NCBI RefSeq assembly: GCF_000429725.1
Contig: NZ_KE386944.1
Coordinates: forward strand, 222,531 to 286,530
DNA length: 64,000 nt
Reading direction: 5' to 3'
Source of the DNA: Alkalicoccus chagannorensis DSM 18086
GTDB taxonomy: Bacteria > Bacillota > Bacilli > Bacillales > Salisediminibacteriaceae
In this document: in pieces, positions 28,218-37,411 of the stretch
How positions within the stretch are numbered: position 1 is the stretch's first letter
Layout of the letters: every line of letters begins with the position of its first letter
Notes under the pieces: generated by a model
The model's database searches: none
Told to the model about the DNA's origin: nothing
Seen by the model: only the letters and a program-made list of their open reading frames with translations
Program-made: the position numbers and the translations under genes

Positions 28218-29480
28218 ATGAAGAAGGAACAGCAGATGCAGGAAATGTGGGAGTCCGGACGATTTCAAGGAGTAGAACGACCGTATTCAACGGAAGACGT
28301 GATGCGCCTGCGCGGCTCGGTGCAGATCGAACATACCCTGGCTGAGCTCGGTTCCGAGCGGCTCTGGCAGCTGATGCAGGACAAGCCTTACGTCCATGCT
28401 CTCGGTGCACTGACAGGGAACCAGGCAATGCAGCAGGTGAAAGCCGGCCTCGATGCCATTTACTTAAGCGGGTGGCAGGTGGCAGCTGATGCCAACCTCT
28501 CCGGTGAAATGTACCCGGACCAGAGCCTCTACCCGGCGAACAGCGTGCCGCATGTTGTGAAGCGGATCAACCAGACTTTTCAGCGGGCGGACGAGATTCA
28601 GACAGCAGAAGGAACCGGCGACACGTACTGGTTTGCACCGATCGTGGCCGACATGGAAGCCGGCTTCGGCGGACCGCTCAACGTCTTTGAACTGACGAAA
28701 CAGATGATCGAAGCCGGCGCTGCCGGGGTCCACCTTGAGGATCAGCTGTCTTCGGAGAAAAAGTGCGGCCATCTCGGCGGCAAAGTGCTGCAGCCGACGC
28801 AGGTAGCTGTCCGCAACCTGATTTCAGCCAGGCTGGCAGCGGATGTGAGCGGGGTTCCGACGGTGATCATTGCCCGCACCGATGCCAACGCAGCGAATTT
28901 GATTACGAGCGACATCGACGAATACGACCATCCGTTCCTCACCGGCGAGCGCACGCCGGAAGGGTTCTACCGCACAAATCCGGGGATTGAACAGGCGATC
29001 AGCCGTGGATTGGCTTATGCTCCTTACGCAGATCTCATCTGGTGTGAAACGAGCGAGCCGGATCTGGAGGAGGCGAAGCGCTTTGCCGATGCGATTCATG
29101 CCGAGTACCCGGATAAGCTGCTTGCCTACAACTGCTCTCCGTCCTTCAACTGGAAGAAGAAGCTCGATGACGACACGATCGCGAGCTTCCAGGAGGAACT
29201 CGGGAAAATGGGGTATAAGTTCCAGTTTGTCACGCTTGCCGGCTTCCATGCGCTGAACCACAGCATGTTTGAGCTGGCAGATGGATACCGTGACCGCGGC
29301 ATGGCTGCCTACTCGGAGCTCCAGCAGCAGGAATTTGCGGCCGAGTCCCGCGGCTACACGGCGACGAAGCATCAGAGAGAAGTCGGAACCGGCTACTTTG
29401 ATGAAGTAGCGCAGGTCATCTCCAGCGGCACGTCTTCCACCACGGCTCTGGCCGGATCGACCGAAACAGCGCAGTTCTAG
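28218..29480 (+). CDS. aceA: Isocitrate lyase
   Basis: 420 residues. It cleaves isocitrate to glyoxylate and succinate. The catalytic signature KKCGHLGGK is present with C183 as the general acid. Upstream [21 protein letters not shown] and the metal-binding [12 protein letters not shown] are clear, and the YNCSPSFNW block is near 312-320. Ribosome site AAAGGAG. With glcB it completes the glyoxylate bypass for growth on acetate or fatty acids. A terminator follows at 29519-29555. Confidence 0.96.
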   Translation: MKKEQQMQEMWESGRFQGVERPYSTEDVMRLRGSVQIEHTLAELGSERLWQLMQDKPYVHALGALTGNQAMQQVKAGLDAIYLSGWQVAADANLSGEMYPDQSLYPANSVPHVVKRINQTFQRADEIQTAEGTGDTYWFAPIVADMEAGFGGPLNVFELTKQMIEAGAAGVHLEDQLSSEKKCGHLGGKVLQPTQVAVRNLISARLAADVSGVPTVIIARTDANAANLITSDIDEYDHPFLTGERTPEGFYRTNPGIEQAISRGLAYAPYADLIWCETSEPDLEEAKRFADAIHAEYPDKLLAYNCSPSFNWKKKLDDDTIASFQEELGKMGYKFQFVTLAGFHALNHSMFELADGYRDRGMAAYSELQQQEFAAESRGYTATKHQREVGTGYFDEVAQVISSGTSSTTALAGSTETAQF

Positions 29481-29518
29481 ATGTAAAAACGAGCAAAGCC
29501 GCTGCAGAAACGAGCAGG

Positions 29519-29555
29519 ACCCTCTTCTTTCCTATCCGGGAAGGAGAGGGTTTTT
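29519..29555 (+). terminator. Rho-independent terminator of aceA
   Basis: CCCTCTTCTTTCC pairs imperfectly with GGAAGGAGAGGG and is followed by TTTTT. Confidence 0.75.
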
Positions 29556-29642
29556 GGCGTCGTGTTATTTCCGCACTTTCAGCATTGGATAACAGTTCAA
29601 CCAATGGAGGCCATACAGGAAGGGAGCGAATAGCATCCGGAA

Positions 29643-29658
29643 CGTTTCACGTGAAACA
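29643..29658. other. parS chromosome-partition site (ParB/Spo0J binding)
   Basis: CGTTTCACGTGAAACA matches the Bacillus parS consensus TGTTNCACGTGAAACA at every position but the first. It is a centred palindrome in a non-coding stretch. B. subtilis has parS sites on the same left-hand oriC flank to which these genes map. Confidence 0.8.
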
Positions 29659-29685
29659 TGAGCGTACGCACTGAGCCTCAAACGA

Positions 29686-29719
29686 AACGAGCCGTCCAAG
29701 GATCCTTGGACGGCTCGTT
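29686..29719 (-). terminator. Perfect 34-bp palindrome, terminator of the EamA gene
   Basis: Arms AACGAGCCGTCCAAG and CTTGGACGGCTCGTT with GATC at the centre give a fully paired stem. The T tract is short on the minus side, so its efficiency is uncertain. Confidence 0.65.
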
Positions 29720-29751
29720 GAGCGTGAAGACACGGATGCCGGACGACGCGG

Positions 29752-30714
29752 TTAACGGTCCGTTCCAGCCTGCTGCGGCGGCTGTTCCCAGTTGTAGTTC
29801 TCGTACTCCTGGTCCGGGTACTTCCGACGGATGATACGGCGGAAGGACAAGACGGTCAGGGCGATCGACAGCATCACCAGGGCAATGCCGAACGCCTGCC
29901 ACCAGGTCAGGACATCCTGCAGGACGAACACGCTCAGCATGACGGAGATAACGAGCTCGGTCGAAGAAAGGATGGCGGCCCTGCTCGATTCAATATATTT
30001 CAGCCCCATCGTAAACAAAATGTAGGCTGCAAGCGTCGAAATAAGCGTGATGCCCGTGATAGGCAGCAGAAGCGAACCGTCGGTCAAGGTACCGGTGTGC
30101 TCCCACACCCCACTCGTCGGGAACGAGACGAGCGCCCCGCCTGCCAGCGCATAGCTCGTGATCGTCAGTGGATGATAACGGCCGCTCACGAACTTGCCGA
30201 TCAAGCTGTAGGAAGAACAGAACAGCCCTGCGAGCAGGCCGATGAAGACGATCGGCCACGTGATCGTCATGTTCCCAGCCGGAAACAGGCCGATGGCAAA
30301 CGCACATCCGAGGATCGTCAGCATGATCGCCACATTTTTCTGGAGGGTGAGTTGTTCTCCGTACACGAACCGGGCGATGAGCGCAGCGAAAATCGGCGAC
30401 GTGTAGACGAAAACGACCGCGATGGCCAGCGAGGCTTGTTCCATGACGATGAAGTAGAAGCCGTTAAACAAGGCCATGCCGCATACACCGAGCAGAATGA
30501 GCACCGGCATGTCTCGAAGCCGGATGCGCAGGTGGTGCCTGGCTGTCAGCAGGAGAAACGTAAGAAGAATCAACGCGGAAACCGTGTGCCGGACGGTCAC
30601 GACCTGCCACGGACTGAAGCCGGCATCATACAGCTGCTGCACAAACAGTCCTGTCACTCCCCAGCAGGCAGCACCTCCAATGACAAACACATACCCAGCA
30701 GCCTGATTCCACAT
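29752..30714 (-). CDS. EamA/DMT-family membrane exporter
   Basis: 320 residues with ten predicted helices in two EamA repeats (GAACWGVTGLFVQQLYDAG at the start of repeat one; GLKYIESSRAAILSSTELV in repeat two). AAGGAGGG precedes the chosen ATG (MWNQAAGYVF); upstream in-frame codons lack a ribosome site. Members export amino acids or metabolites, substrate unknown. The C-terminus ends in a charged tail (RKYPDQEYENYNWEQPPQQ). Alone in its transcript. Confidence 0.85.
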   Translation of the reverse strand: MWNQAAGYVFVIGGAACWGVTGLFVQQLYDAGFSPWQVVTVRHTVSALILLTFLLLTARHHLRIRLRDMPVLILLGVCGMALFNGFYFIVMEQASLAIAVVFVYTSPIFAALIARFVYGEQLTLQKNVAIMLTILGCAFAIGLFPAGNMTITWPIVFIGLLAGLFCSSYSLIGKFVSGRYHPLTITSYALAGGALVSFPTSGVWEHTGTLTDGSLLLPITGITLISTLAAYILFTMGLKYIESSRAAILSSTELVISVMLSVFVLQDVLTWWQAFGIALVMLSIALTVLSFRRIIRRKYPDQEYENYNWEQPPQQAGTDR

Positions 30715-30857
30715 CCGGATCCCTCCTTGTAAACGTCTGTTACCGCTAACGTACCGCAGAGGTGCAGGCAAAAGCAACATACTTTTTCAATATAGTTTCT
30801 TCGCGAGGGGGAAGCTGTGATACAGTAGGGTCAGAAACGATTAAAGGGGTAATGGCA

Positions 30858-31043
30858 ATGAATCTTGTGAAACCGCTCCTCTGGATCAACTTCATCGGCA
30901 GCCTCGGGGCCCTGCTCGTGTACGTCTTTACATACGAACAGCTCGATTATCGGGAGGACTTCCTCGTGCTCGTCGGGCTGTTCGCCGGTGTAAGCGCAGT
31001 CGGGCTGCTGCTGCAGCGGAAGCTGGAAAAAGAGCATCAATAA
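30858..31043 (+). CDS. Small two-helix membrane protein, unknown function
   Basis: 61 residues. AAAGGGG lies 8 bp before this ATG; another ATG two codons upstream is too close to it. Two hydrophobic segments (~7-24 and ~35-51) flank a charged YEQLDYRED loop, and the tail is basic (RKLEKEHQ). No family recognised. Confidence 0.6.
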   Translation: MNLVKPLLWINFIGSLGALLVYVFTYEQLDYREDFLVLVGLFAGVSAVGLLLQRKLEKEHQ

Positions 31044-31067
31044 CGAACAAGAGCGCAGCGGCATCTG

Positions 31068-31895
31068 CTACAGCAGACGCTCGTTGCGCTTTTCCATTCG
31101 TGCAAGGTGATAGGCAAATCGCTCTTCTTCCTCGGGGGAAAAGGTGTGCACCCCGATTTCCTCACTGTTGGCTTTAAGCGCCCGGAGTATGCGCCCGGTG
31201 ACCTCATCGACGGTGATCGTGCTTCCGGTGATTTCTGTCAGCGACGCCATGCAGGACGGTTCAATGTCCGGATAATGATACTTCACCGGTCCATCTGCCG
31301 CGTAGTCGTAAAACCCGCGGATCAGCTCCGCCCGCGCGGCGCCGCTTTCCTGCAGGGCGAGGTAGATCTGGACGGCAATACCGCCGCGGATGCGGCGCTG
31401 GGAGATGCCGGCGAACTTCTTTCCGTCCACGCTCAAGTCATAGCGTCCGGGGCAGTAGGAGGCCGCAATCTCGCCATCTTTGATCCGGCTGCCAAGTTCC
31501 GGGAAGAGGCCGCGGGTAAAGGAAACCATCGCTTCGTAGCCCTCGTCAATGGAGAGTGAAGCCTGCTCGGGGAACAGGAGCGACAGGTTGTACACGGTCG
31601 GATCCAGTACGACGGCCAGTCCGCCGGAATTGCGGACGATGACGCGGTAGCCGTTCATCCGGAGAAAATCCACGCCGGCATCGATCGATGGGAGCCGGCT
31701 GTCCTGGATGCCGAGCACGACCGTATTATGGTGGACCCACGTGCGGGCGATGCCGGTTGCTTCCATGCGGCCGACGGATTCACACAGCGTATCATCGGCC
31801 GCAAACGAGCGCATCGGATTCATCGAGAGGCCGGTCACAGACTGATCCATGACGAGCCACTGATCCTGTTTTAAAGCAGAGGGAATAGCAAACAT
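31068..31895 (-). CDS. lipL: Octanoyl-[GcvH]:protein N-octanoyltransferase LipL
   Basis: 275 residues of the BPL/LplA/LipB fold. It moves octanoyl from GcvH to E2 subunits by amidotransfer in the Bacillus lipoylation pathway. The RNSGGLAVVLDPTVYNLSLL block (~88-107) and SYCPGRYDLSVDGKKFAG, with C148 at the position of the catalytic Cys, identify it. It corresponds to ywfL, and its neighbour order with ywfO supports this. The long upstream leader (about 31896-32090) contains a stable GACCAGC/GCTGGTC hairpin whose purpose is unknown. Confidence 0.92.
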   Translation of the reverse strand: MFAIPSALKQDQWLVMDQSVTGLSMNPMRSFAADDTLCESVGRMEATGIARTWVHHNTVVLGIQDSRLPSIDAGVDFLRMNGYRVIVRNSGGLAVVLDPTVYNLSLLFPEQASLSIDEGYEAMVSFTRGLFPELGSRIKDGEIAASYCPGRYDLSVDGKKFAGISQRRIRGGIAVQIYLALQESGAARAELIRGFYDYAADGPVKYHYPDIEPSCMASLTEITGSTITVDEVTGRILRALKANSEEIGVHTFSPEEEERFAYHLARMEKRNERLL

Positions 31896-32327
31896 AAGAT
31901 TCGTTCCTTTCTTGGTTCGTCAAAAAACAGGAGATAATGAGGGAAGAAAGAAGGTCTCTATCTTCCTTCAACACATCCTGCAGCACACGCGCTCGGTGCT
32001 TCTGATCGCGCCTTTGTCAGAAGCATACGTACCGGACCAGCGGGCGCTCGGCGCTGCTGGTCCACAATCGCGGTTCATTATATCATATCGCGGATTGTCC
32101 GGGGGAGAAGAGAAAGGTACAATAGAAGCAGTTCATTCAGGAGACAGACAGGGTATAGAAAACGAGGTCCGCGCGCCCACCACCGGGAACGGTCCGGAAA
32201 GGCTGGCACCAGGGTGCTTCTCTTCCGCGGGCGGCTGCAGGGCCATCCGGGACTCGTACCCTTCCGCCCTGTGCCGGATGCATCCGGCAGTATTCCGCAA
32301 CAGAAAAAGAGACTGGAGGAGACAGGC
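31896..32327. other. Divergent intergenic region lipL / ywfO
   Basis: 432 bp. It holds a hairpin (GGACCAGC ... GCTGGTCC, about 32035-32063), a minus-strand TATAAT near 32079-32084 that may serve lipL, and the ywfO promoter at 32095-32123. Confidence 0.5.
32095..32123 (+). promoter_or_regulatory. SigA promoter of ywfO-ywgA
   Basis: TTGTCC (32095-32100), 17-bp spacer, TACAAT (32118-32123). The transcript would have a leader of about 195 nt. Confidence 0.6.
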
Positions 32328-33635
32328 ATGGCACGTCCCGACGGACACCTGGAAGAAGAGAAAGTATTCAAAGATCCTGTGCACCGCTACATACATGTAC
32401 GTGACGAATTGATATGGGAACTGATTGCAGCAAGGGAATTTCAGCGGCTGCGCCGGATCCGGCAGCTCGGGACGACGTACCTGACCTTCCACGGGGCCGA
32501 GCACAGCCGTTTCACCCACTCGCTCGGCGTCTATGAAATCATGCGCCGCATGGTGGAGAACCTCGAGAAGAAGATGACGTGGGACCCGGATGAGCGGCTC
32601 GTCTGCCTTGCAGCTGCCCTGCTGCACGACATCGGACACGGTCCCTTTTCCCACTCGTTTGAGAAAGTTTTTCAGACCGACCACGAAGAATGGACACAGG
32701 CGATCATTACCGGTGATTCAGAAGTGAACGCTGTGCTGTCCCGGATGGGGGAGGACTTTGCAGGCCGCGTGGCAGACGTCATTGCGAAGACGTATGACAA
32801 CAAGCTCATTGTAAGCCTGATTTCGAGTCAGATCGACGCCGACCGGATGGACTACCTGCTCCGGGATGCGTTTTATACGGGCGTGAGCTACGGCCAGTTC
32901 GACATGGAGCGGCTGCTGCGCGTCATGCGGCCGGAAGAAGATCAGGCCGTGTTCAAACACAGCGGGATGCACGCCGTAGAAGATTATATTTTGAGCCGGT
33001 ACCAGATGTACTGGCAGGTCTACTTTCACCCGGTGACCCGCAGTGCTGAAGTCATTTTGAGCAGGATTTTGAACCGGGCGCGTGAACTGCTGGAAGAGAA
33101 CTACGAATTTCGGCAGCAGCCGGTGCATTTCGTTTCGCTGTTCAATGCAACGATGACGCTGGAGGATTACGTGCGGCTGGACGAATCCATTATCTTCTAT
33201 TATTTCCAGGAATGGGTGAAGGAAACCGACCCGATCCTGAGTGATCTCTGTACGCGCTTCATGGACCGGCATTTGTTCAAGTATGTCGAATGTGATCCGA
33301 GTCAGCAGATGCTCATCTGGCCGGAGCTGCAGGAACTGTTCCGAAAAATTGGACTTCATCCGTCCTACTATCTCGTGATTGACTCCTCCTCCGACCTCCC
33401 GTATGATTTTTACCGGCCGGGGGAAAAAGATGAACGCATGCCGATCCACCTGCAGATGCCGGATGGATCGCTGCGGGAGCTCTCCCGTGAATCGGACATC
33501 GTCGAAGCCATTTCAGGAAAAAAGCGCACGGATCATAAATTGTACTTTCCAGCGGACCTGCTGGAGGACCAGACCACATTTGCGGAAGAGAAGCAGCGAA
33601 TTTTGACGCTGCTGCACCAACAGGAGGGATCATAA
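32328..33635 (+). CDS. ywfO: HD-domain phosphohydrolase YwfO
   Basis: 435 residues. GGAGGAG stands before the chosen ATG (MARPDGHLEEEKVF). The HD superfamily metal site is clear: RFTHSLGVY (~59-67), LLHDIGHGPFSHSFE (~97-111) and IDADRMDYLLRDA (~169-181). Members near SAMHD1 and dGTPases hydrolyse nucleotide triphosphates; the physiological substrate of YwfO is not settled. Its stop overlaps the ywgA start (TAATG), so the two are coupled, as in Bacillus. Confidence 0.9.
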   Translation: MARPDGHLEEEKVFKDPVHRYIHVRDELIWELIAAREFQRLRRIRQLGTTYLTFHGAEHSRFTHSLGVYEIMRRMVENLEKKMTWDPDERLVCLAAALLHDIGHGPFSHSFEKVFQTDHEEWTQAIITGDSEVNAVLSRMGEDFAGRVADVIAKTYDNKLIVSLISSQIDADRMDYLLRDAFYTGVSYGQFDMERLLRVMRPEEDQAVFKHSGMHAVEDYILSRYQMYWQVYFHPVTRSAEVILSRILNRARELLEENYEFRQQPVHFVSLFNATMTLEDYVRLDESIIFYYFQEWVKETDPILSDLCTRFMDRHLFKYVECDPSQQMLIWPELQELFRKIGLHPSYYLVIDSSSDLPYDFYRPGEKDERMPIHLQMPDGSLRELSRESDIVEAISGKKRTDHKLYFPADLLEDQTTFAEEKQRILTLLHQQEGS

Positions 33636-34135
33636 TGCTGCAGGAACATGCCAAGCTGCTCGCGATGATGCAGCACACAGGGGAAATCGTCGGACGAAAG
33701 AAGCTGCAGAAGCTCGTTTACATAGCGAAGCAGATGAATCAGCCCTTCCGCGAAAAATACCAGTTCCATATGTACGGCCCGTATTCCGAAGAGCTGACGC
33801 TTCAGGTGGAGGAAATGTGCCAGGCACAGTTCGTCTCCGAAGAACGCGAGAAAAAATCCGGCTACTACCAGTACCGGTACAGCCTGACCGAGCAGGGGAA
33901 AACGTTCGTAGATGCGGTACTTCCGGAAAGCACGGCGCTCGACAGCGCGCTGCTTGCCGAGCTGAATGAAGCCTCATCGAAATTTCTCGAGCTCGTCTCT
34001 ACGATCCTGTACTTTGAGCATCTGCCGAGAGACGAGGTGCGTGCCAAAGTATACAAAGTGAAGGCCCGCCAGAATTACAGCGACGAAGACATGGACGAAG
34101 CGTTCGACTACATCGACAGGCTTCGCCGGCAGTAG
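33635..34135 (+). CDS. ywgA: YwgA family protein
   Basis: 166 residues with a winged-helix-like N-terminus (IVGRKKLQKLVYIAKQMNQ, FHMYGPYSEELTLQVEEM) and an acidic helical C-terminus. This matches the Bacillus YwgA family, function unknown. The fold resembles the SocA/Panacea-type antitoxin region, but that is inference. Coupled to ywfO and closed by the terminator at 34166. Confidence 0.82.
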   Translation: MLQEHAKLLAMMQHTGEIVGRKKLQKLVYIAKQMNQPFREKYQFHMYGPYSEELTLQVEEMCQAQFVSEEREKKSGYYQYRYSLTEQGKTFVDAVLPESTALDSALLAELNEASSKFLELVSTILYFEHLPRDEVRAKVYKVKARQNYSDEDMDEAFDYIDRLRRQ

Positions 34136-34165
34136 AGATACGGATGCTTCTTAAAGAACGTAAAG

Positions 34166-34207
34166 AAACCAGCGCCGGGAAGGGGATTCCTTCCGGCGCT
34201 GGTTTTT
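34166..34207 (+). terminator. Rho-independent terminator of ywfO-ywgA
   Basis: AAACCAGCGCCGG pairs with CCGGCGCTGGTTT and runs into TTTTT. Confidence 0.9.
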
Positions 34208-34241
34208 CATCGCAGTATAAAAGCGGCTCCAGCCTTTGTGC

Positions 34242-34427
34242 TTACTGATCGCTGGCGCGGACACCGGCTTTCCCAAAGTTCTGCGGCTGCATTTCTTCAA
34301 TCACGACAGAGACGCGCTCGGCGTCAGCACCGGTCGTGCTCGTCACAGCCTCCGTCATCTTTTCTACGAGCTCGCGCTTCTGCTCGTCTGTGCGTCCTTC
34401 CAGCATTTTGACTGTTACAATGGGCAT
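34242..34427 (-). CDS. ywhB: 4-oxalocrotonate tautomerase family enzyme (YwhB)
   Basis: 61 residues starting MPIVTVKMLEGRTDEQKREL, with Pro1 as the catalytic base after Met removal. An Arg in GRTDEQKR and the VSVVIEEM strand complete the family pattern. The natural substrate is unknown; B. subtilis YwhB is a promiscuous tautomerase. It is located as in Bacillus between ywgA and ywhD. AGGAGGATG supplies the ribosome site. Confidence 0.9.
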   Translation of the reverse strand: MPIVTVKMLEGRTDEQKRELVEKMTEAVTSTTGADAERVSVVIEEMQPQNFGKAGVRASDQ

Positions 34428-34787
34428 ACGTCATCCTCCTTTATCATACCGCTGTCGAACGTGGAACTGTATCCGTTCCGGCAGGCGGCTTCTGCATGGT
34501 TCCCAGTATAACGAATTCCGGAGAGGAAGACCAGCTGCACGCTGAACGGAGGCAGAAAAAGGAGGCTGGGTCAAAATCAGTATAGAAAGAAGCGCTTCGC
34601 CTTTCGGTGAGGGCTTTCTGTATGAGAGGGGGGGATCCTTCCAATGACAATCGCTTGCCGCGGGCAAGGCTTCAGCTAACCGTCTCAACTGCAGCGACGG
34701 GGCATCTTCAGCCCTTGCTTTTCCCGCAGGCGTCTCTTGTCTTTTCAGGATCGACCCCAGATAGAGACCGTACGGTCTTGATTTCTC

Positions 34788-34881
34788 CAGAACAAAAGCG
34801 CAGGGCGCCTTTTTAGTCGGAACGGCGTGCGGCGCATGAAGCCGCCGTCTTCTTGTATGAAATCTTATACATTCCTATACT
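34788..34881 (-). repeat. Short dispersed GCCGTTCCGA-type element (copy 4, long form)
   Basis: The reverse complement repeats the four blocks of 19162-19250: GTATAGGAATGTATA, TTCATACAAGAAG, CACGCCGTTCCGACT and the GGCGCCCTGCGC block. It is nested inside the decayed IS. Confidence 0.7.
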
Positions 34882-34908
34882 TTTAAAAAAATACCTTCAG
34901 GTTAAGGT

Positions 34909-35131
34909 AGAACGACCACATTGAATCCATTTCGGTGCTTTCGAAAGAGAATCTACGGTCGGCGCAAAACCGACGTTGAAGCCGTTTTTGGATTTCTGTA
35001 GGAGCATATGCGTTTCGCCAGCATGTCGGTGAGGGGCAGAGCGAAGGTAAAACAGGAACTGGGATTTGCACGTATGGCCGTAAACGTGAGAGCGTTCACG
35101 GCCATGAGACAGATTCGGCATCATTTCTTAC
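34909..35131 (+). pseudogene. Transposase C-terminal fragment with in-frame stop
   Basis: One frame reads RIYGRRKTDVEAVFGFL, a TAG stop, then EHMRFASMSVRGRAKVKQEL and GFARMAVNVRAFTAMRQIR. This is the C-terminal DDE region of IS1182-type transposases, with the final catalytic Glu in VEAVFG. The stop replaces a lysine codon (AAG to TAG). No N-terminal part is present. Confidence 0.75.
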
Positions 35132-35234
35132 GAACAAAACGCTTTCGACGACCCCCTTTGGGTCATCGAAAGCGTTTATTACGTGCTCGAGAACGATTTC
35201 GTCACAGCCTCTTTTTTTCGTTCTATGCGCTGGC

Positions 35235-37331
35235 TCAGCCCTGCTTTACCTGCAGCTGCTCGTTTTCGACGGTTACGTGAATCACGTTGACCTCATCGTG
35301 CTCGAGCATCAGATCGGCGATGCCGTCTTCCACGTGCTCCGCGATGGCTCGTCGCAGGGGACGGGCACCGAAGGCCGGATCGTAGCCGATTTCTGCCAGC
35401 TTGGCTTTCGCTTCGTCATCCACGTGCAGCGTCATACCCTGCTCGGACGAGGCTTCGCGGATATCCACGAGCATCAGATCGACAATCTCCAGCAGGTTCT
35501 CCCGGCTCAGCTCCGAGAACTGCACGATGCCGTCAAACCGGTTGAGGAACTCCGGCTTGAAGAAGTCGGAGAGCGACTCCACGAGCTTCGACTGTGCTTC
35601 CTTCTCTTCGAGGCCGAACCCAACGGCCTGCTGTTTGTTGCCGGTACCGGCGTTCGTCGTCATGATGATCACGGTATCTTTGAAGCTCACGGTACGACCC
35701 TGGCTGTCAGTCAGGCGGCCGTCCTCCATGATCTGCAGGAACATATGCTGCACATCCGGATGCGCTTTCTCCATCTCGTCGAGAAGGATGATGCTGTACG
35801 GGCGGCGTCGGACGCGCTCGGTCAGCTGACCAGCTTCGTCATATCCGACATATCCCGGCGGCGACCCGATCAGCTTCGACACCGTATGCTTCTCCATATA
35901 CTCACTCATATCAAACCGGATCATCGCTTCTTTGTCCCCGAACATTTCCTGCGCGAGCTGCTTGGAGAGTTCCGTCTTTCCAACGCCCGTCGGTCCGGCA
36001 AAAAGGAAGGAACCGATCGGCCGCGAACCTTTTCGCAGCCCTGCGCGGTTGCGGCGGATCGCCCGGGACACTTTGTTCACTGCTTCGCCCTGCCCGATGA
36101 CGCTGGCATTCAGGCGTTCCGGCAGGTCGCGCATTTTCTGCTGTTCGTCCTGCTGCAGCCGGCGTACCGGAATGCCGGTTTTGTTCTCCAGAATTTCCTG
36201 GATGTGCTCGGCATCCACAACCGATTGTTTCGACGAGCCGATGTTGTCCAGCTGCTCCTGCAGCGAAGCTTCTTCGTCCCGGAGGCGGGCAGCTTCTTCA
36301 TAGTTCTCCTGACGGGTGGCGCGTTCTTTTTCTGCCCGGACCTGCTCCAGACGGCTTTCCACGCTGCCGGTATCCGATTCGGCATCCAGCAGGTTGCGCT
36401 TGGAGCCGGCTTCGTCCATGAGATCAATCGCCTTATCCGGCAGGAAGCGGTCTTGCACATAACGGTCGGAGAGCGTGACGCAGGCGCGGAGTGCTTCTTC
36501 CGTGAACGATACGCTGTGGTAGGCTTCGTAGTTCGGCTGAAGTCCTTTCAGGATCTCCACGGCCTCTTCCATCGACGGTTCATGCACCATGACCGGCTGC
36601 AGCCGCCGCTCCAGCGCAGCGTCTTTCTCGATTTTGCGGTACTCTGCGAGCGTCGTTGCCCCGATGACCTGCACTTCGCCTCTTGCCAGCGCCGGCTTCA
36701 GCAGATCGCCTGCTCCGGAGGATCCTTCCGCCGCACCGGCGTTGACAATCTGGTGGATTTCATCGATAAAGACGATGGTATCCTGCTGCTCCTGCAGTTC
36801 TTTCAAGAGCTGCTTCATCCGTTCTTCAAATTGACCGCGGACGCCGGTGTTGGCGACAAGGGACCCGACGTCGAGCAGGTAGATCGTTTTGTTTTTCAGC
36901 TTGTTCGGGACAGTGCCTTCATGGATTTTGAGCGCCAGTCCTTCGGCAATGGCTGTTTTCCCGACACCCGGCTCACCAATCAGCACCGGATTGTTCTTGT
37001 TGCGCCGGTTCAATGTCTCTATGACGCGCTCGACTTCTTTTGTCCGTCCAATGACTGGATCAATCGCGCCTGAAGCGGCGGCATCAGAGAGGTTTCTTCC
37101 GAGTTCATCGAGCAGGGAAGCTCCGTCTTCCTGCGCCGGTGCTTCCTGTTCCATGCTGCCGAAGCCGTGTCCGGAATGCCCGGTTTGGCCGGAAGCGGAC
37201 GGCTGCTGCATTTCCTGCTGAATGCCGCGGTAGCATGATTCACATACGTACATCTGCTGTTGGTTTCCATTGATGTTGAGCCGCAGCTGGACTCGTGCCT
37301 GTCGCTGCTGGCAGTGTTCACATCGTTTCAT
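35235..37331 (-). CDS. clpE: ATP-dependent Clp protease ATP-binding subunit ClpE
   Basis: 698 residues from MKRCEHCQQRQ, equal to the usual ClpE length; an ATG one codon earlier is equally possible. The N-terminal zinc finger is CEHC with CESC, which distinguishes ClpE from ClpC. Two AAA modules follow, with Walker A GEPGVGKT and GPTGVGKT, Walker B FIDEIHQ and LLDEMEKAHPD, and a short UVR-like coiled coil between them. It unfolds proteins for ClpP or disaggregates them under heat stress. CtsR boxes overlap the promoter. Confidence 0.94.
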   Translation of the reverse strand: MKRCEHCQQRQARVQLRLNINGNQQQMYVCESCYRGIQQEMQQPSASGQTGHSGHGFGSMEQEAPAQEDGASLLDELGRNLSDAAASGAIDPVIGRTKEVERVIETLNRRNKNNPVLIGEPGVGKTAIAEGLALKIHEGTVPNKLKNKTIYLLDVGSLVANTGVRGQFEERMKQLLKELQEQQDTIVFIDEIHQIVNAGAAEGSSGAGDLLKPALARGEVQVIGATTLAEYRKIEKDAALERRLQPVMVHEPSMEEAVEILKGLQPNYEAYHSVSFTEEALRACVTLSDRYVQDRFLPDKAIDLMDEAGSKRNLLDAESDTGSVESRLEQVRAEKERATRQENYEEAARLRDEEASLQEQLDNIGSSKQSVVDAEHIQEILENKTGIPVRRLQQDEQQKMRDLPERLNASVIGQGEAVNKVSRAIRRNRAGLRKGSRPIGSFLFAGPTGVGKTELSKQLAQEMFGDKEAMIRFDMSEYMEKHTVSKLIGSPPGYVGYDEAGQLTERVRRRPYSIILLDEMEKAHPDVQHMFLQIMEDGRLTDSQGRTVSFKDTVIIMTTNAGTGNKQQAVGFGLEEKEAQSKLVESLSDFFKPEFLNRFDGIVQFSELSRENLLEIVDLMLVDIREASSEQGMTLHVDDEAKAKLAEIGYDPAFGARPLRRAIAEHVEDGIADLMLEHDEVNVIHVTVENEQLQVKQG

Positions 37332-37376
37332 CATCCATCTCCTCCTTGGTTTCATTTCGTTGGATTTATTCATGTG

Positions 37377-37389
37377 TTTGACTTTGACT
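37377..37389 (-). promoter_or_regulatory. Second CtsR-like heptad pair
   Basis: Minus-strand AGTCAAAGTCAAA repeats the GTCAAA heptad without the usual 3-nt spacer, downstream of the clpE promoter. Confidence 0.4.
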
Positions 37390-37411
37390 ATATTTAACCT
37401 TTGATAATTTT

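Larger units (their letters stand above)
34556..35217 (+). mobile_element. Decayed insertion sequence (IS1182-like) with both terminal repeats
   Basis: The left end AAGGAGGCTGGGTCAAAATC and the reverse complement of the right end, AAAGAGGCTGTGACGAAATC, are imperfect inverted repeats. The left ~180 bp match the MITE-like element at 24458-24774. The right part encodes a broken transposase tail. A GCCGTTCCGA element sits in the middle and most of the transposase is gone. The family label rests on the end sequences and C-terminal motif from memory. Confidence 0.6.
34428..35234. other. 807-bp intergenic region occupied by IS remains
   Basis: Holds the decayed insertion sequence at 34556-35217 (including a nested short repeat at 34788-34881). 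No intact gene. Confidence 0.65.

Noticed and set aside
31896..32090. Riboswitch or T-box in the lipL leader
   Set aside because: A hairpin is present, but no T-box sequence, specifier loop or known riboswitch core could be identified.
35277..37073. 598-codon frame antisense to clpE
   Set aside because: Shadow frame; clpE on the other strand has both Walker sites, a zinc finger and CtsR control.
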